A stretch of DNA of 56,208 nt from the NCBI GenBank assembly GCA_000634515.1, contig JFNU01000151.1, positions 1 to 56,208 of the forward strand, in the 5' to 3' direction. The position numbers and the translations under genes were made by a program. The notes beneath the pieces were generated by a model, which ran no database searches, was not told where the DNA came from, and saw only the letters and a program-made list of their open reading frames with translations. Of this stretch, positions 30,930 through 41,800 are shown piece by piece (positions within the stretch are counted from its first letter, which is position 1; each line of letters opens with the position of its first letter). This DNA comes from Prochlorococcus sp. scB245a_520K10. GTDB lineage: Bacteria; Cyanobacteriota; Cyanobacteriia; PCC-6307; Cyanobiaceae.

Positions 30930-31825
30930 CCCGCGTGATAACTACTTCTAACTAAGGGTCCAGAAGATACTTTCTTAAATCCCAATTCCTTAGAGAAGTT
31001 ATATAAATATTCAAACTCTGATGGATCCCAATATTTCATAACCGCCAAATGATTTAAAGAAGGCCTTAAGTATTGGCCAATTGTAATTTGATCACAATCT
31101 ATTTCTTTAAGATCGTAAATCGTATGTTTTATTTCATCTAAATTTTCCCCAAGACCTAACATAATTCCAGATTTAGTTTGAATATTAGGAGCAATCTCTT
31201 TTGACTTTTTTAGAAGCATTAATGAATTTTTATAATTTGCACCTCTCCTAACTTCTTTTTGAAGTCTTTCAACAGTTTCAAGATTATGATTAAAGCAAAT
31301 TGGATCTTTTTCTAAAATCATCTTCAACCTTTCGGTCTGTAGATTATTATTTTCATCAAAATTTTTGCCCCCTCCCCATAAATCAGGAGTCAAAACCTCT
31401 ATTTTAATAGTTGAATCAATTTTTCTAATCTCATTTATTGTAGATATAAATAAATTGGCACCATGATCAGGAAGATCATCTCTAGCAACAGATGTTAAAA
31501 CAACATATTTCAAATTTAGGACTTTAACTGCTTCAGCCACTTGAAAACATTCATCATTAAGAATTGAATTCGGTCTACCTTTTTTTACCTGACAGAAGGC
31601 ACAAGAACGAGAACATATCGATCCACCTAATAAAAAAGTAGCTGTGCCGGAGGCATAACATTCTGCTCTATTTGGACATCTTGCTTCTTCACAAATAGTA
31701 TGAATATTTGATTTCTTAATAAGTGTTTGTACTTTTTCGAACTCTGAAGCTTTACTAATAGGAAATTTTATCCAAGAAGGAAGTCTTAAGATTTTTTCTT
31801 GCTTGATTAGATTATTTTGTCTCAT
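30926..31825 (-). CDS. lipA: Lipoyl synthase (radical SAM)
   Basis: LipA inserts two sulfur atoms into octanoyl groups on lipoyl domains. The 299-residue protein shows both clusters. The auxiliary ligands are in CEEARCPNRAEC (Cys45, Cys50, Cys56) and the radical-SAM ligands in CSRSCAFCQV (Cys71, Cys75, Cys78). The C-terminal conserved RSSYHAG is present and complete, with the RSSY serine that binds the auxiliary cluster. It begins 2 bp after recR, so these two are co-transcribed. Some cyanobacteria carry two lipA copies, and this window shows only one. Confidence 0.96.
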   Translation of the reverse strand: MRQNNLIKQEKILRLPSWIKFPISKASEFEKVQTLIKKSNIHTICEEARCPNRAECYASGTATFLLGGSICSRSCAFCQVKKGRPNSILNDECFQVAEAVKVLNLKYVVLTSVARDDLPDHGANLFISTINEIRKIDSTIKIEVLTPDLWGGGKNFDENNNLQTERLKMILEKDPICFNHNLETVERLQKEVRRGANYKNSLMLLKKSKEIAPNIQTKSGIMLGLGENLDEIKHTIYDLKEIDCDQITIGQYLRPSLNHLAVMKYWDPSEFEYLYNFSKELGFKKVSSGPLVRSSYHAG

Positions 31826-31827
31826 TT

Positions 31828-32427
31828 CTAATTTAGTTTTGTTCTTCCTTCTAAAGCCCTAGCAAGCGTAACTTCATCTACATATTCAAGTTCACTACCC
31901 ATTGGAAGACCGTAAGCAATCCTCGTAACTTTAGTAAAAGGGGCTAACAATTTTCCAATATAAAGACTTGTAGTATCTCCTTCAACACTTGGGGTCAACG
32001 CCAATATGATCTCCTCTATTTCAGACTTACTAACTCGTTCTACTAGGCTTCTTATTTCTAAGAGTTCAGGGCCAACAGCATCCATTGGGGATATTAAACC
32101 ACCAATAACGTGATAGACACCTTTAAATTCTCTAGCACGTTCTAAAGCAAGTAAATCTTTGGTTTCTGCTACCACACAGATAAGTTTGTGATTTCTTTCA
32201 GGATTTCTACAAATTTCACATTCATCTTCTGAGGTCAAATTGAAACATTTTTTACAACGACCGACATTACTATGAGCTTCTAACAAGGCCTTTGAAAAAT
32301 CCCTTATTGTGCTTTCAGGTTGTTTTAAAATAAACAGTGCTAATCGTTGGGCTGTTCTTGGACCAATCCCTGGGAATTTCTCAAAATGACCAATTAATTT
32401 TGAAAGTGGCTTGGTATAGGTAATCAA
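31828..32427 (-). CDS. recR: Recombination protein RecR
   Basis: RecR works with RecO and RecF to load RecA on gapped DNA. The 199-residue protein has the helix-hairpin-helix-like [20 protein letters not shown], a four-cysteine zinc finger ([16 protein letters not shown]), a Toprim domain starting at [15 protein letters not shown], and the C-terminal [29 protein letters not shown]alker-like motif. All parts are intact. It is divergent from the PsbP-like lipoprotein gene. The RecBCD genes lie elsewhere in this window, so both presynaptic routes seem present. Confidence 0.96.
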   Translation of the reverse strand: MITYTKPLSKLIGHFEKFPGIGPRTAQRLALFILKQPESTIRDFSKALLEAHSNVGRCKKCFNLTSEDECEICRNPERNHKLICVVAETKDLLALERAREFKGVYHVIGGLISPMDAVGPELLEIRSLVERVSKSEIEEIILALTPSVEGDTTSLYIGKLLAPFTKVTRIAYGLPMGSELEYVDEVTLARALEGRTKLN

Positions 32428-32530
32428 AATTAAACTATTTCTAGGAATAATTTAGACGCAAAATTCTGATTTGCCATAATTGTTTGCTTTTAATGTCTTA
32501 TTATGTTTTAAGTTAGTAATTTTAAACAAA

Positions 32531-33088
32531 ATGAAAAATATTAAATTTAACCCATTCAAGTCTTTATTTTTGATTTTTTTGTGTTTAATACTTAGTGCTT
32601 GTAGTGGAGGTCTCAATGCAGGATTAGAAGCTTATCAAAGCCCTGATGGAAGATATGCTTTTTTGTATCCAACAGGATGGACTAGAGTAAAAGTTGATGG
32701 AGGACCTGAAATTATTTATCATGATTTAATCAATAGCAATGAGACATTAAGTTTAGTGATTTCTGATGTAAATAAAGAAGTGCAATTAGAGCAATTGGGG
32801 AGCCCAAGTGAAGTGGGTCAAACATTAATAGATAAAGTAATCGCTCCTGAAGGTTCAGGTAGAGAGGTAAAACTAATTAATTCCAACAAGAGGGAGGCAT
32901 CCAATCATATTTTTTATGATTTAGAATATGAGTTAAATCTAAATGAAAAACCTAGACATGAACTTGCTACTGTTGTAATTGATAGAGGAACACTTTATAC
33001 TTTCGCTGTAGGAACAAATGAAGAGAGATGGAATAAAGTTGATAATTTGTTTAGCAATGTAATTGAATCATTTAATTTCTTAATTTAG
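32531..33088 (+). CDS. PsbP-like lipoprotein of photosystem II
   Basis: I place the start at 32531, which gives 185 residues beginning MKNIKFNPFK. The longer frame from 32480 adds 17 residues with no benefit. The N-terminus is then a clear lipoprotein signal, SLFLIFLCLILSACSGG, with the lipobox Cys near residue 25. The rest matches PsbP-type domains (YQSPDGRYAFLYPTGWTRVKVDGGPEIIYHDLI at the start, ATVVIDRGTLYTFAVGTNEERW near the end). CyanoP/PsbP-like proteins sit on the lumenal side of PSII and help its assembly or stability. Confidence 0.85.
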   Translation: MKNIKFNPFKSLFLIFLCLILSACSGGLNAGLEAYQSPDGRYAFLYPTGWTRVKVDGGPEIIYHDLINSNETLSLVISDVNKEVQLEQLGSPSEVGQTLIDKVIAPEGSGREVKLINSNKREASNHIFYDLEYELNLNEKPRHELATVVIDRGTLYTFAVGTNEERWNKVDNLFSNVIESFNFLI

Positions 33089-33103
33089 TTTAAAAATTAT
33101 ATA

Positions 33104-34876
33104 CTAGATTCCTACTTGAACATTCCACAAATCAGCATATATTTTGTTCTGATCTAATAAATTTTCATGTTTTCCACTCTCTACTATTTTACCTTTATCA
33201 ATAACGATAATATTATCCGCATTTTTTATAGTGCTTAATCTATGAGCTATTACTATAGTGGTTCTTTCTTTTGTGATTTTAGATAATGATTTTTGAATTA
33301 AAGCCTCTGTTTCGTTATCAACTGAGGCTGTAGCCTCATCTAATATCAATATTGGAGCATCCTTTAAAACAGCTCTTGCCAAGGCAATTCTTTGGCGTTG
33401 ACCTCCTGAAAGCCTTTGCCCCCTCTCTCCCACAATAGTTTTATAACCATCTGGCAATTGTTCAATAAATTTATGAGCTTCAGCAATTTTTGAGGCCTTA
33501 ACAATATCTTTAAAACTTGGATTAATTGAGCCATAAGCAATATTTTCTTGTACGCTGCCATGAAATAAATAAGTTTCTTGACTTACTAAAGATATGCACT
33601 TTCTTAAATCCCTCAAGTTAATTTCTTTAATAGAAATTCCATCCAAGGTTATTGAGCCTTTATTACTATCATAAATCCTAAGGAGTAGTTTAATTATTGT
33701 ACTTTTACCAGAACCTGTTAACCCAACAATTCCTAATGTTGAGTTATTTTCAATTTTGAAATTTATGTTTTTTAAAGTTAAATCTCGGCCAGGATAATTA
33801 AAATTTACATTATTAAAAATAATTTCTCCTTTAGTATCTTTAGGGTCAATTTTTATTTTTCCATCTTTTATTTTTATAGGTGTATCTATGAGATCAATTA
33901 CTCTATCTATTGATGCCATAGATCTCTGAAAATCATCTAATACATGCCCCAAAGTAGTTAAAGGCCATAATAGTCTTTGTGTAATAAACACTAAAAAACT
34001 ATACGTACCTACATCAAGTGTCTTATTCCAAGTTTGGAAACCTCCAATTAATAGAATCGCTATAAAAGCAAATAGAATTGCAAATCTTATGAGAGGGATA
34101 AAAGCGGAAGATAATTTTATTGCAGCCTTATTACTTCTTTGATAATCGAGACTTTCTTTATTTAATCTATTTAGTTCCCATTTTTCTTTAGTAAAACTTT
34201 TTATTGTAAGAATTCCGCTTAAATTATTATTTAGTCTTGATGCCAATAGTCCAGCTTTATTCCTAACATCTCTATATTTTGGAGCAAGCTTCCTTTGAAA
34301 TTTAATTGATCCTAAAAATATGATGGGAATAGGAAAGAATGCAAATAAAGCGATTTTTGGAGCGACAAAAATCATAGTGCCCCCAATTATTAAGACAGTT
34401 ATAAATAACTGAATAATCTGATTAGCCCCTTGGTCTAGAAATCTCTCAAGTTGATTTATGTCATCATTCAAAATAGATAATAGTCTTCCAGTATTATCAT
34501 TTTCAAAAAAATCCATATCTAATTCTTGGATATGCTCATAAGCTTTTATTCTTAATTTATGTTGCGATAGCTGAGCCAAATTTCTCCATAAAATCGAATA
34601 TAAATATTCAAAGGAGGATTCACCAGACCAAACTATTCCTGAAGCAAATGCAAGAAAAATCAATTGTGCTGGAACTTCTTTTATCCCAAATCCAGCAATC
34701 CATGAATTCTGTTCCTTAACAACGATATCCACCGCAAGACCAATTATTACAGGGGGAGCTAAATCTAATATTTTATTAATTATGGAACTAAAAAAAGCAA
34801 AAAATAACAACCTTCTTTCTTCAATTAGATTCAAATAAAGTCTAATTATTGGATTTTGATTGTTGTTAGAACTCAT
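33104..34876 (-). CDS. ABC-type exporter, membrane and ATPase domains fused (MsbA-like)
   Basis: The chosen ATG at 34876 gives about 590 residues. An upstream ATG at 34903 would overlap the preceding gene. The N-terminal half has six membrane segments (about 20-310). The ATPase domain has Walker A GLTGSGKST, a Q-loop in SLVSQETYLF, the signature LSGGQRQRIALARA, Walker B ILILDEATASVD and the H-loop IVIAHRLST. It is a half-transporter that would work as a homodimer, moving a lipid, peptide or drug-like substrate. The substrate is unknown. It converges on the PsbP-like gene. Confidence 0.9.
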   Translation of the reverse strand: MSSNNNQNPIIRLYLNLIEERRLLFFAFFSSIINKILDLAPPVIIGLAVDIVVKEQNSWIAGFGIKEVPAQLIFLAFASGIVWSGESSFEYLYSILWRNLAQLSQHKLRIKAYEHIQELDMDFFENDNTGRLLSILNDDINQLERFLDQGANQIIQLFITVLIIGGTMIFVAPKIALFAFFPIPIIFLGSIKFQRKLAPKYRDVRNKAGLLASRLNNNLSGILTIKSFTKEKWELNRLNKESLDYQRSNKAAIKLSSAFIPLIRFAILFAFIAILLIGGFQTWNKTLDVGTYSFLVFITQRLLWPLTTLGHVLDDFQRSMASIDRVIDLIDTPIKIKDGKIKIDPKDTKGEIIFNNVNFNYPGRDLTLKNINFKIENNSTLGIVGLTGSGKSTIIKLLLRIYDSNKGSITLDGISIKEINLRDLRKCISLVSQETYLFHGSVQENIAYGSINPSFKDIVKASKIAEAHKFIEQLPDGYKTIVGERGQRLSGGQRQRIALARAVLKDAPILILDEATASVDNETEALIQKSLSKITKERTTIVIAHRLSTIKNADNIIVIDKGKIVESGKHENLLDQNKIYADLWNVQVGI

Positions 34877-34886
34877 AAAATAACAA

Positions 34887-35180
34887 TTATATTTTTCTAT
34901 CAAGATTTAAATTTTCTTTAGCTTCTAATTTACATTTTGTTTTTGCATCTTGATGACTTGCTTTTTGTGTAAATTCTTCGTAGTAACATTCACAAGTTTC
35001 ATTCGCAATTTTTTCACTATATACCATTTCTGCTTTCATCATCTCCTCTTTAACACTCTCAATACAAAATAATTTTATGATTGAATTTTGTTTCGTTTGG
35101 GCTAAATAATAATTATTAAAAGAGTTGAATAGGATCATCAGATGCACAAAGATAAATAGTTTATATTTGCTAGCTTTCAT
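34887..35180 (-). CDS. Small secreted or anchored hypothetical protein
   Basis: A 97-residue protein with an N-terminal hydrophobic segment (KLFIFVHLMILFNSFNNYYLA) and a charged remainder. The mature part has four cysteines (LFCIE, TCECYY, TKCKL), a pattern that could hold disulphide bonds outside the cytoplasm. I find no recognisable family. It lies 10 bp before the ABC exporter start and 9 bp after the DEAD-box helicase on the same strand, so it is probably part of a helicase-small protein-exporter run. Confidence 0.6.
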   Translation of the reverse strand: MKASKYKLFIFVHLMILFNSFNNYYLAQTKQNSIIKLFCIESVKEEMMKAEMVYSEKIANETCECYYEEFTQKASHQDAKTKCKLEAKENLNLDRKI

Positions 35181-35189
35181 TCTCTATGC

Positions 35190-36971
35190 CTAGTTTCTGA
35201 CTTTAATTTTTTTTAATTTATTTTTAGTTTCTCTATGCAGATCTCTTGGTAAATCAACCAAACTATAATCATTAAAAATCTGTATTTTACCAATGGATCT
35301 ACCATTTATATTAGTTGAATTACAGATTGAGGATATAATATTTGCAACTCTAACCCCATCAAATTTACCAAAGTTAAATTTATAGGTTTCAAAAGAATCA
35401 TTTTGATAATTATTTCTTCTATTTGAATTTCTCATACGATTATTACCATTTCTATTTGATCTATTTCGATCAGTATTATTTTGTTTATGGATCCAAGAAT
35501 CATCTTCATTAACAAAAAATGCTTTATTACCTATTACTAAATTAATCGCCGCCATTGCAATATTTGAGTCATCCATAGCGTGTTTTTCTTTTAAATTATC
35601 TAGTACATCAATGATCAAAGCTTTATTTTCTTCATTTTCTTCTTTAGCTAAAAAACTATCGTTAACATTATCTATAAGTTTCTCCATCCTTTTTTCATTT
35701 ATTATTTTATTACTTGGTATATTAATTTCTTCAATCTTAGTTCTTGTTGAGTTTTCTAAGTTTCTTAGAAAATGTTTTTCTCTTTGATTAACAAATAGAA
35801 TTGCCTCTCCTGATCTACCTGCCCTTCCCGTTCTTCCAATTCTATGAGTGTATGTTTCCTTATCAAAAGGAAAATCGTAATTAACAACAAGTTTTATCCT
35901 CTCTACATCTAATCCTCTAGCTGCGACATCAGTTGCAACAAGGATATCAATAAATCCTTTTTTTAATCTATCTACAGTATTTTCTCTTTGATTTTGAGGT
36001 ATATCTCCATTAAGTACTGCCACAGTATGACCTGAATTCTCTAAAGCTTCAGCTATTGAAGTAGTAAGTAGTTTTGTTCTAACAAAAATTATTACTCCCT
36101 CGTTATTAATTTCTAATATTCTTTTTAAAGCATCTAACTTATGATGCCTTTGTACATATATAAATTTTTGAGAAATTAATTGAGTTTCTTTTTTGACACT
36201 TTTGATTAAAATTTCGGCTGGATTATTTAGATATTTTTTTGCAATATTTCTAATCTCACTAGGCATTGTTGCTGAAAACAAAACCATTTGTTTATTTTCC
36301 GGGAGTTGATCTATTATCCATTCAATATCTTCAAGGAAACCCATATTTAACATTTCGTCCGCCTCATCTAAAACAAGACAATTTATGTCTTTAATTTTAA
36401 AAGTTCCCTGCCTGATATGATCCATTATTCGGCCAGGGGTTCCAACTACTACGTCAACTTTTCTTTTCAATGCTGAAATTTGATTTCGATAATCGGTACC
36501 TCCGTATATTGCAACAGTCTTAAAATTACTCGATTCAGAACTATAACTTTTAAAAGATTCTGCCACTTGAGTAGCCAATTCTCTAGTAGGAGTCATAACT
36601 AAAACCTTGGCATTTAATTCTTTATTATCTGAAAGTTTTTCTATTAATGGTAATGCGAAAGCTGCAGTCTTTCCTGTTCCTGTTTGTGCTTGGCCAAGTA
36701 AATCTCTGCCTAACATTAGTTCCGGAATTGCAGCTTTTTGGATAGGAGTTGGATTTTTGTAACCTTTATTTCTTAGCGAATTTAAGATCGATTTATTAAA
36801 CCCAAAATCGAGAAATCCATTCTCATTTTCATTTTCTTTCGATAGTTCAAATGGTTGAGATTCAATTTCTGCTATGTTCTCCAATTTCTTTAAATCAAGT
36901 AGGGAAACATCTTCATTCTCAGATTTTTCCTGCTCACTATCAAGAGAGTTACTATCTTTTTTAAAAGCCAT
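35190..36971 (-). CDS. deaD: DEAD-box RNA helicase (DeaD/CsdA-like)
   Basis: The 593-residue ATP-dependent RNA helicase has the Q motif GYKNPTPIQKAAIP, motif I AQTGTGKT, Ia PTRELA, II DEAD, III SAT and VI HRIGRTGRAG. A C-terminal domain follows an Asn/Arg-rich linker (RNRSNRNGNNRMRNSNRRNN). It looks like the DbpA-type RNA-binding fold, with YKFNFGKFDGVRVANIIS and IQIFNDYSLVDLP. Such proteins help ribosome assembly and mRNA decay in the cold. A hairpin in the 5' leader (36978-37002) could allow autoregulation. The acidic N-terminal 50 residues are poorly conserved in general. Confidence 0.92.
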   Translation of the reverse strand: MAFKKDSNSLDSEQEKSENEDVSLLDLKKLENIAEIESQPFELSKENENENGFLDFGFNKSILNSLRNKGYKNPTPIQKAAIPELMLGRDLLGQAQTGTGKTAAFALPLIEKLSDNKELNAKVLVMTPTRELATQVAESFKSYSSESSNFKTVAIYGGTDYRNQISALKRKVDVVVGTPGRIMDHIRQGTFKIKDINCLVLDEADEMLNMGFLEDIEWIIDQLPENKQMVLFSATMPSEIRNIAKKYLNNPAEILIKSVKKETQLISQKFIYVQRHHKLDALKRILEINNEGVIIFVRTKLLTTSIAEALENSGHTVAVLNGDIPQNQRENTVDRLKKGFIDILVATDVAARGLDVERIKLVVNYDFPFDKETYTHRIGRTGRAGRSGEAILFVNQREKHFLRNLENSTRTKIEEINIPSNKIINEKRMEKLIDNVNDSFLAKEENEENKALIIDVLDNLKEKHAMDDSNIAMAAINLVIGNKAFFVNEDDSWIHKQNNTDRNRSNRNGNNRMRNSNRRNNYQNDSFETYKFNFGKFDGVRVANIISSICNSTNINGRSIGKIQIFNDYSLVDLPRDLHRETKNKLKKIKVRN

Positions 36972-36977
36972 TTTAAA

Positions 36978-37002
36978 TGCCCAATGATCTTCTGATTAGG
37001 CA
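36978..37002 (-). promoter_or_regulatory. Leader hairpin of the DEAD-box helicase mRNA
   Basis: Read as minus-strand RNA, TGCCTAAT (37002-36995) and ATTGGGCA (36985-36978) pair over 8 bp, including one G-U pair, around a 9-nt loop. The 3' arm ends 6 nt before the helicase start codon. On the plus strand the same position would be a C-A mismatch, so pairing favours the helicase transcript. It could limit ribosome entry. Confidence 0.45.
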
Positions 37003-37109
37003 TTCAACAAATATCTAAATTTACTTAAATTGTTGACTAGCCTTGCAGAGCCGAATTATTAATCTAACATCTTGTGGTTAAATTCTTACTAGTTTCTCAA
37101 AAATAAGAT

Positions 37110-38813
37110 TTAAATTAAATAATATACATCTAAAAATTTTTTCGCTCTTGTAACAGCAGTATAAAATAACCTTCTTTCAAAATTATCTCTGCAAAAGATA
37201 TTTTCATCTTCTTTTTTGAGTTCCATTTTATATTGATTTCTTCTATATTTTTGTGACCATAAAATGCTTACTTTCTCAGATTCACTTCCTTGAGATTTAT
37301 GAATAGTAATTGCTATTGCTGGCACAACATTTTCTAAATTAGATGGATCAATTAAAGTGACAATTTCTTCGTTATTATCATTAAATTTTCTAAAAAGATA
37401 CTTTCTTTCATTTTTTATACCTATAAGAACACCGATATCGCCATTTGACAATCCAAGTTCACTATTATTTTTTGTACACATGATCGGAACGCCCTCATTA
37501 AGGGTTTTAAGGTCATATGGTTTTTTTTGACCAAAAACAATTTCATTCAAATATTCAACACTCCATATACCAGAATTTTTTTCACATAAAATCAATTGAC
37601 TTTGTAAATCCTGAAATATCTTATCTACTAAATTTTTTTCATTAAGCAATAGATTATCAATACCATCATCAAATATATATTTTTTTTTACTTAAATTTGA
37701 AGTTGAAAGATTTAACTTATTTAGATGACTAGTAATTGAAAAAAATAGATTTTTTGGAATATCAATTTCTGTACTTTTTGAAATAGAAACTTCTTTTGAT
37801 TTATTATCTTTTTCTAATTCTTTTATCTTTTGATTAAGTAAAGAATAATCATTATTAAATATTAAACTACTTATTAATGCTATATCTCCAATATTTCTAT
37901 AAGTTTTTTCTAAATTTACTACACAAGATTTAATTGAACTATTATCGGAATATTCAAACAAATAATTCCATATAGAAAAGTTATTTACTGGAGACAATTG
38001 ATTTTTATCTCCAACTAAAATAATTTTACAGTCCTTTGCTAGCAAATTTAAAACCAATTCAATCAAATCAATATTAACCATTGACATTTCATCAATTATG
38101 AAAATATCAAGCTCTTTTAGTTTAAATTTCAACTTAAGAGATTTATTGTGAGAATTTAAAATCCATCTATGTAAAGTTTGAAATTCTATTTGGTCTAGAA
38201 ATTTGCTAGAGGAAATATTATTTTTATCATTAAGAGCTTCTTTTAAACGAGCTGTAGCTTTACCAGTTGGAGCAGACAAACCAATATTTAAAAAGTTATC
38301 AATTTGAAGGAGTTCTAGTATTAACTTTATTATTAAAGTGGTTTTACCCGTACCTGGTCCTCCTTGAAGGAAAACTAAATTTGAATATTTAAATATATTT
38401 TTAATTTGATCAATTTTATTATCATCTTTATAAATTATTGAGTTGATTAAATTATCGGTATCTATTTTTTTGAGAAATGAATTAATAACTCTTTCTATCT
38501 TTTTTGACCATTTTGATAAGGATAATTTTCTATTTACTAATACGAATGGAGAATGAAGGGAACCAATCAAACCTATATTTTTTAGAATATCTATATGTTT
38601 ATTGGGCCAGCCATCTTCTAATAATTCAAAGATTATTAAACTATTATCAACATCAATAATAGTTTCACCATTTTTTTCAAACTCTAATAAAATTCTTATT
38701 ACATCTTTTACGAAATTTCCATATTTTTTTTCACTAAATTTGAAAATACCTAAGATTAAATTAAATATATGATCGTATTGGAAGCTTTCAATATCTGTAG
38801 TAGTTTTAGTCAT
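37110..38813 (-). CDS. recD: Exodeoxyribonuclease V alpha subunit, RecD helicase
   Basis: RecD is the 5'-to-3' helicase of the RecBCD complex, which processes double-strand breaks for RecA. The 567-residue protein has Walker A LQGGPGTGKTT near 151-159, the motif II region DIFIIDEMSMVN, GDKNQLSPV and the C-terminal SF1 signature AITIHKSQGSE with FYTAVTRAKK. The N-terminal 110 residues would contact RecC. It begins 1 bp after the recB stop and is the last of the rec genes in this run. Confidence 0.93.
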   Translation of the reverse strand: MTKTTTDIESFQYDHIFNLILGIFKFSEKKYGNFVKDVIRILLEFEKNGETIIDVDNSLIIFELLEDGWPNKHIDILKNIGLIGSLHSPFVLVNRKLSLSKWSKKIERVINSFLKKIDTDNLINSIIYKDDNKIDQIKNIFKYSNLVFLQGGPGTGKTTLIIKLILELLQIDNFLNIGLSAPTGKATARLKEALNDKNNISSSKFLDQIEFQTLHRWILNSHNKSLKLKFKLKELDIFIIDEMSMVNIDLIELVLNLLAKDCKIILVGDKNQLSPVNNFSIWNYLFEYSDNSSIKSCVVNLEKTYRNIGDIALISSLIFNNDYSLLNQKIKELEKDNKSKEVSISKSTEIDIPKNLFFSITSHLNKLNLSTSNLSKKKYIFDDGIDNLLLNEKNLVDKIFQDLQSQLILCEKNSGIWSVEYLNEIVFGQKKPYDLKTLNEGVPIMCTKNNSELGLSNGDIGVLIGIKNERKYLFRKFNDNNEEIVTLIDPSNLENVVPAIAITIHKSQGSESEKVSILWSQKYRRNQYKMELKKEDENIFCRDNFERRLFYTAVTRAKKFLDVYYLI

Positions 38814-38814
38814 T

Positions 38815-41800
38815 CTAAAAAAGGTTATCTAAATAATTAATTCTTTTTAAAGGTGCTTTGCTAATAAAAATACCTGGAGATATATCTTCAGACTTAGATT
38901 TTTCAAATAATTCAAAATCTGGCAATCCCTTTATAAACAAATAAATATATCCTCCTAGATGTTTATGTGGTTGATAATTTTTAAGTCGCCACTTTAATAA
39001 TCTATGCAATGCTAATAAATAAAGATGAGATTGCAATGGATAATGATGCTTAATCATTTCATTTCTCATGTTTTCATAGTTATAGTTTCTTGGTAAACAA
39101 ACACTATTATCACCACCAGAAATCAAATTACTTTTCCAATCAATAACCCACCATTTACTATCTTCTAATTTATTTCCTACAGGGAAAACACAATCAATAC
39201 ATCCTGAATGAAAGCCTTTATTCATAATTTGAAGATCATTTATTTTATTTGCATATTCTTCACCAAATTCATATTCATGATCTAAAAAAAAGCAATTTGA
39301 TATATCATTAGAATTAATATTTCTACCTTCATAAGATAAGGTTAAATCATATTTAAGTTCCTTAATTAAATATTCATTTGGAATATCAACTAGTTTCTTA
39401 TTTTGTAATTCTTTTCCTAAAGATATATTTATGATTCTTAAAATCGCATCTTTTACTTTAAAAGCCAAAGAACTATCGATTTGATGAAAGTTCAATTCCT
39501 CAATAATTAAATCAATTAATTCTTGATTATTATCGTTTCTAAATTCAAATCTTTCTATTATTTTGTGCAGGCAAGTCCCAGCAATAGTTCCTTTTGGAAA
39601 TTCACTCAAGGGATTTGGATAAGAAAAATAATTAGGATAATTCTTTGAATTCTTAAAATTAGAATCTTTGATAATTGATATATTATCTTCATAATCCTTA
39701 TATTGATTAATGACTGCATCAATATTTTTATCTTTACGTATCCAAGAAGAATAACTTGAATAAGAAATAAATTGATCAGAATTAAATACATTAGATATTT
39801 TTTTATTAACGTTATCAATTTTCCAAAGATTATTATTCAATCGGTTGGTTTGGAACTTAGAAAAAATTTCTTTTATTTTCTCTTTTTCTATCCCGACTTC
39901 AAAAGTAGACTTATAAATATTAATATTTTCCAAATTATTAAGTAAATCATTATTTAAAATATTATTTCTATCCTCTAAATCATTAAAAACAATAAGTTTA
40001 TATTTGCTCCTTGTAAGTGCTACATAAATTAACCTCTCACTCTCTTTAAATAAATCTTCTTCTTCTATTAATTTAAATTTTTCAACCTTCTCGTAATTAT
40101 TAGAAATATTAACGTATATATTTCTATCAATATTTGATTTCCAAAGAGGTCCTTTTATTTTATTTGACTTATTTGAAATAATTGAGAGATATGGACATAG
40201 AACTATTTCAAATTCGAGTCCCTTACTACTATGAATGGTAGAAAGATTTATTCCATTTTGAAGATTATAATCTTTCGTCAAAAAATCTTCTCCAGTAGAA
40301 ATTCTTAAAATATGATCTAACTGATTTTTATACCAGTTGAAGACTATATTGAGATCAAAATCATTATTTATTAATTCTATTTCAACAATTTCTGAAAGTT
40401 GAAATAAATTTGAATTTAAATCTGAATCTTGAATAATCGAGGATGACTTGTAATTTATAAGTAGTTCATTAACAATGTTTAAAAAACCTTTTTCTCTTAG
40501 TTCTTGGGACCAAGTAATGCATTTATTAATTAAAATTTCTAAATTATTACTAATTCCATCATCAAGTAAATCTTCTAATTTTATTTCTATAAACTTTGAA
40601 GTAGCAAGCAAATTTATATTTTTTAAAGATCTCGGATTTAATAAACATTCAATGAATAAAAATAGTAGAGAACTTGCTTCTGTATCAAAAATATTTTGTT
40701 TATTTTGAATTTTGCATGGGAGGTTAAACTGATTTAATTTTTTTTTAAAATCTAAGCATTGCGAATTATTTAATGTAAGAATCGCAATTTTATTAATATC
40801 AATTTCTTTATTATTTAAAATAAAGTTAACTATATAATGAGTTACAAGATCCTCTATATCAGTCTCTTTTTTTGAAAATTCTACAATTTCAAATACATCT
40901 TTAAATTTAAATGCAGGATTAATATTTTCATTAATTCTTGAGGTTAATTTACTATAGTTTAGTTTTGATTGTTTAAGTCCATTCTTATAAAGTTTATTAA
41001 GAACATCGATTAACTTTTTTGAGGATCTATAGTTATCTGTAAGACTAAAAACTTCGATTGCACTAGATCTTGCATCTAAGTAAGTTTCAATATCTCCACC
41101 TCTAAATTTGTAAATCGCTTGTTTTGGATCACCTACGCAAAGTAATAAATGATTTTTTGTATTAAAGAACTTTTTTATTAAATTCCACTGAGTAATATCT
41201 GTATCTTGGAACTCATCAACTAAGACACATTTAAATCTTTTTTGAATTTTAGATAGAGTGTTACTATTACTAATTTCCGAATCTAGAAATGTATTTTCTA
41301 CAGTCTTTATAAGATCATTAAAGTTGAAAATAGAAAAACTTTTCTTTAATTCAATTAATTTTATATAAGCTAATTGGGTAAATATTCTTACAAATTCAGT
41401 AAAGAAACCTTCTTTTATTTTATAAATTTTATCTTGTAATAAATTAAATTTAGTAAAATCTAATTTTAGATTATGTTTATTAATTTCTTTAGATATATTT
41501 TCAATGTAAAAATATTTAGATAAAAGATCATCCTTAGAAATATCATATATAAAATCAATAACATTTTTAGAATTAAGCCTTTTGTTAATCTCTTCAATCC
41601 AACAATTTATTTGATTAAACTTATCATTTCTTGGTTTTGCAGCATATATTTGACTTTTTCCTCCACTCTCCTTAATTAATTTTCCCAACTCTATGAGTTG
41701 TAAAGATAATTCCTTACCTTTATTATTCCATTCAAAACAAAACTCGTTCCAGTTTAAATAAAAAAATTCATTAAAATAATTATTTAAATCAATAATCTTA

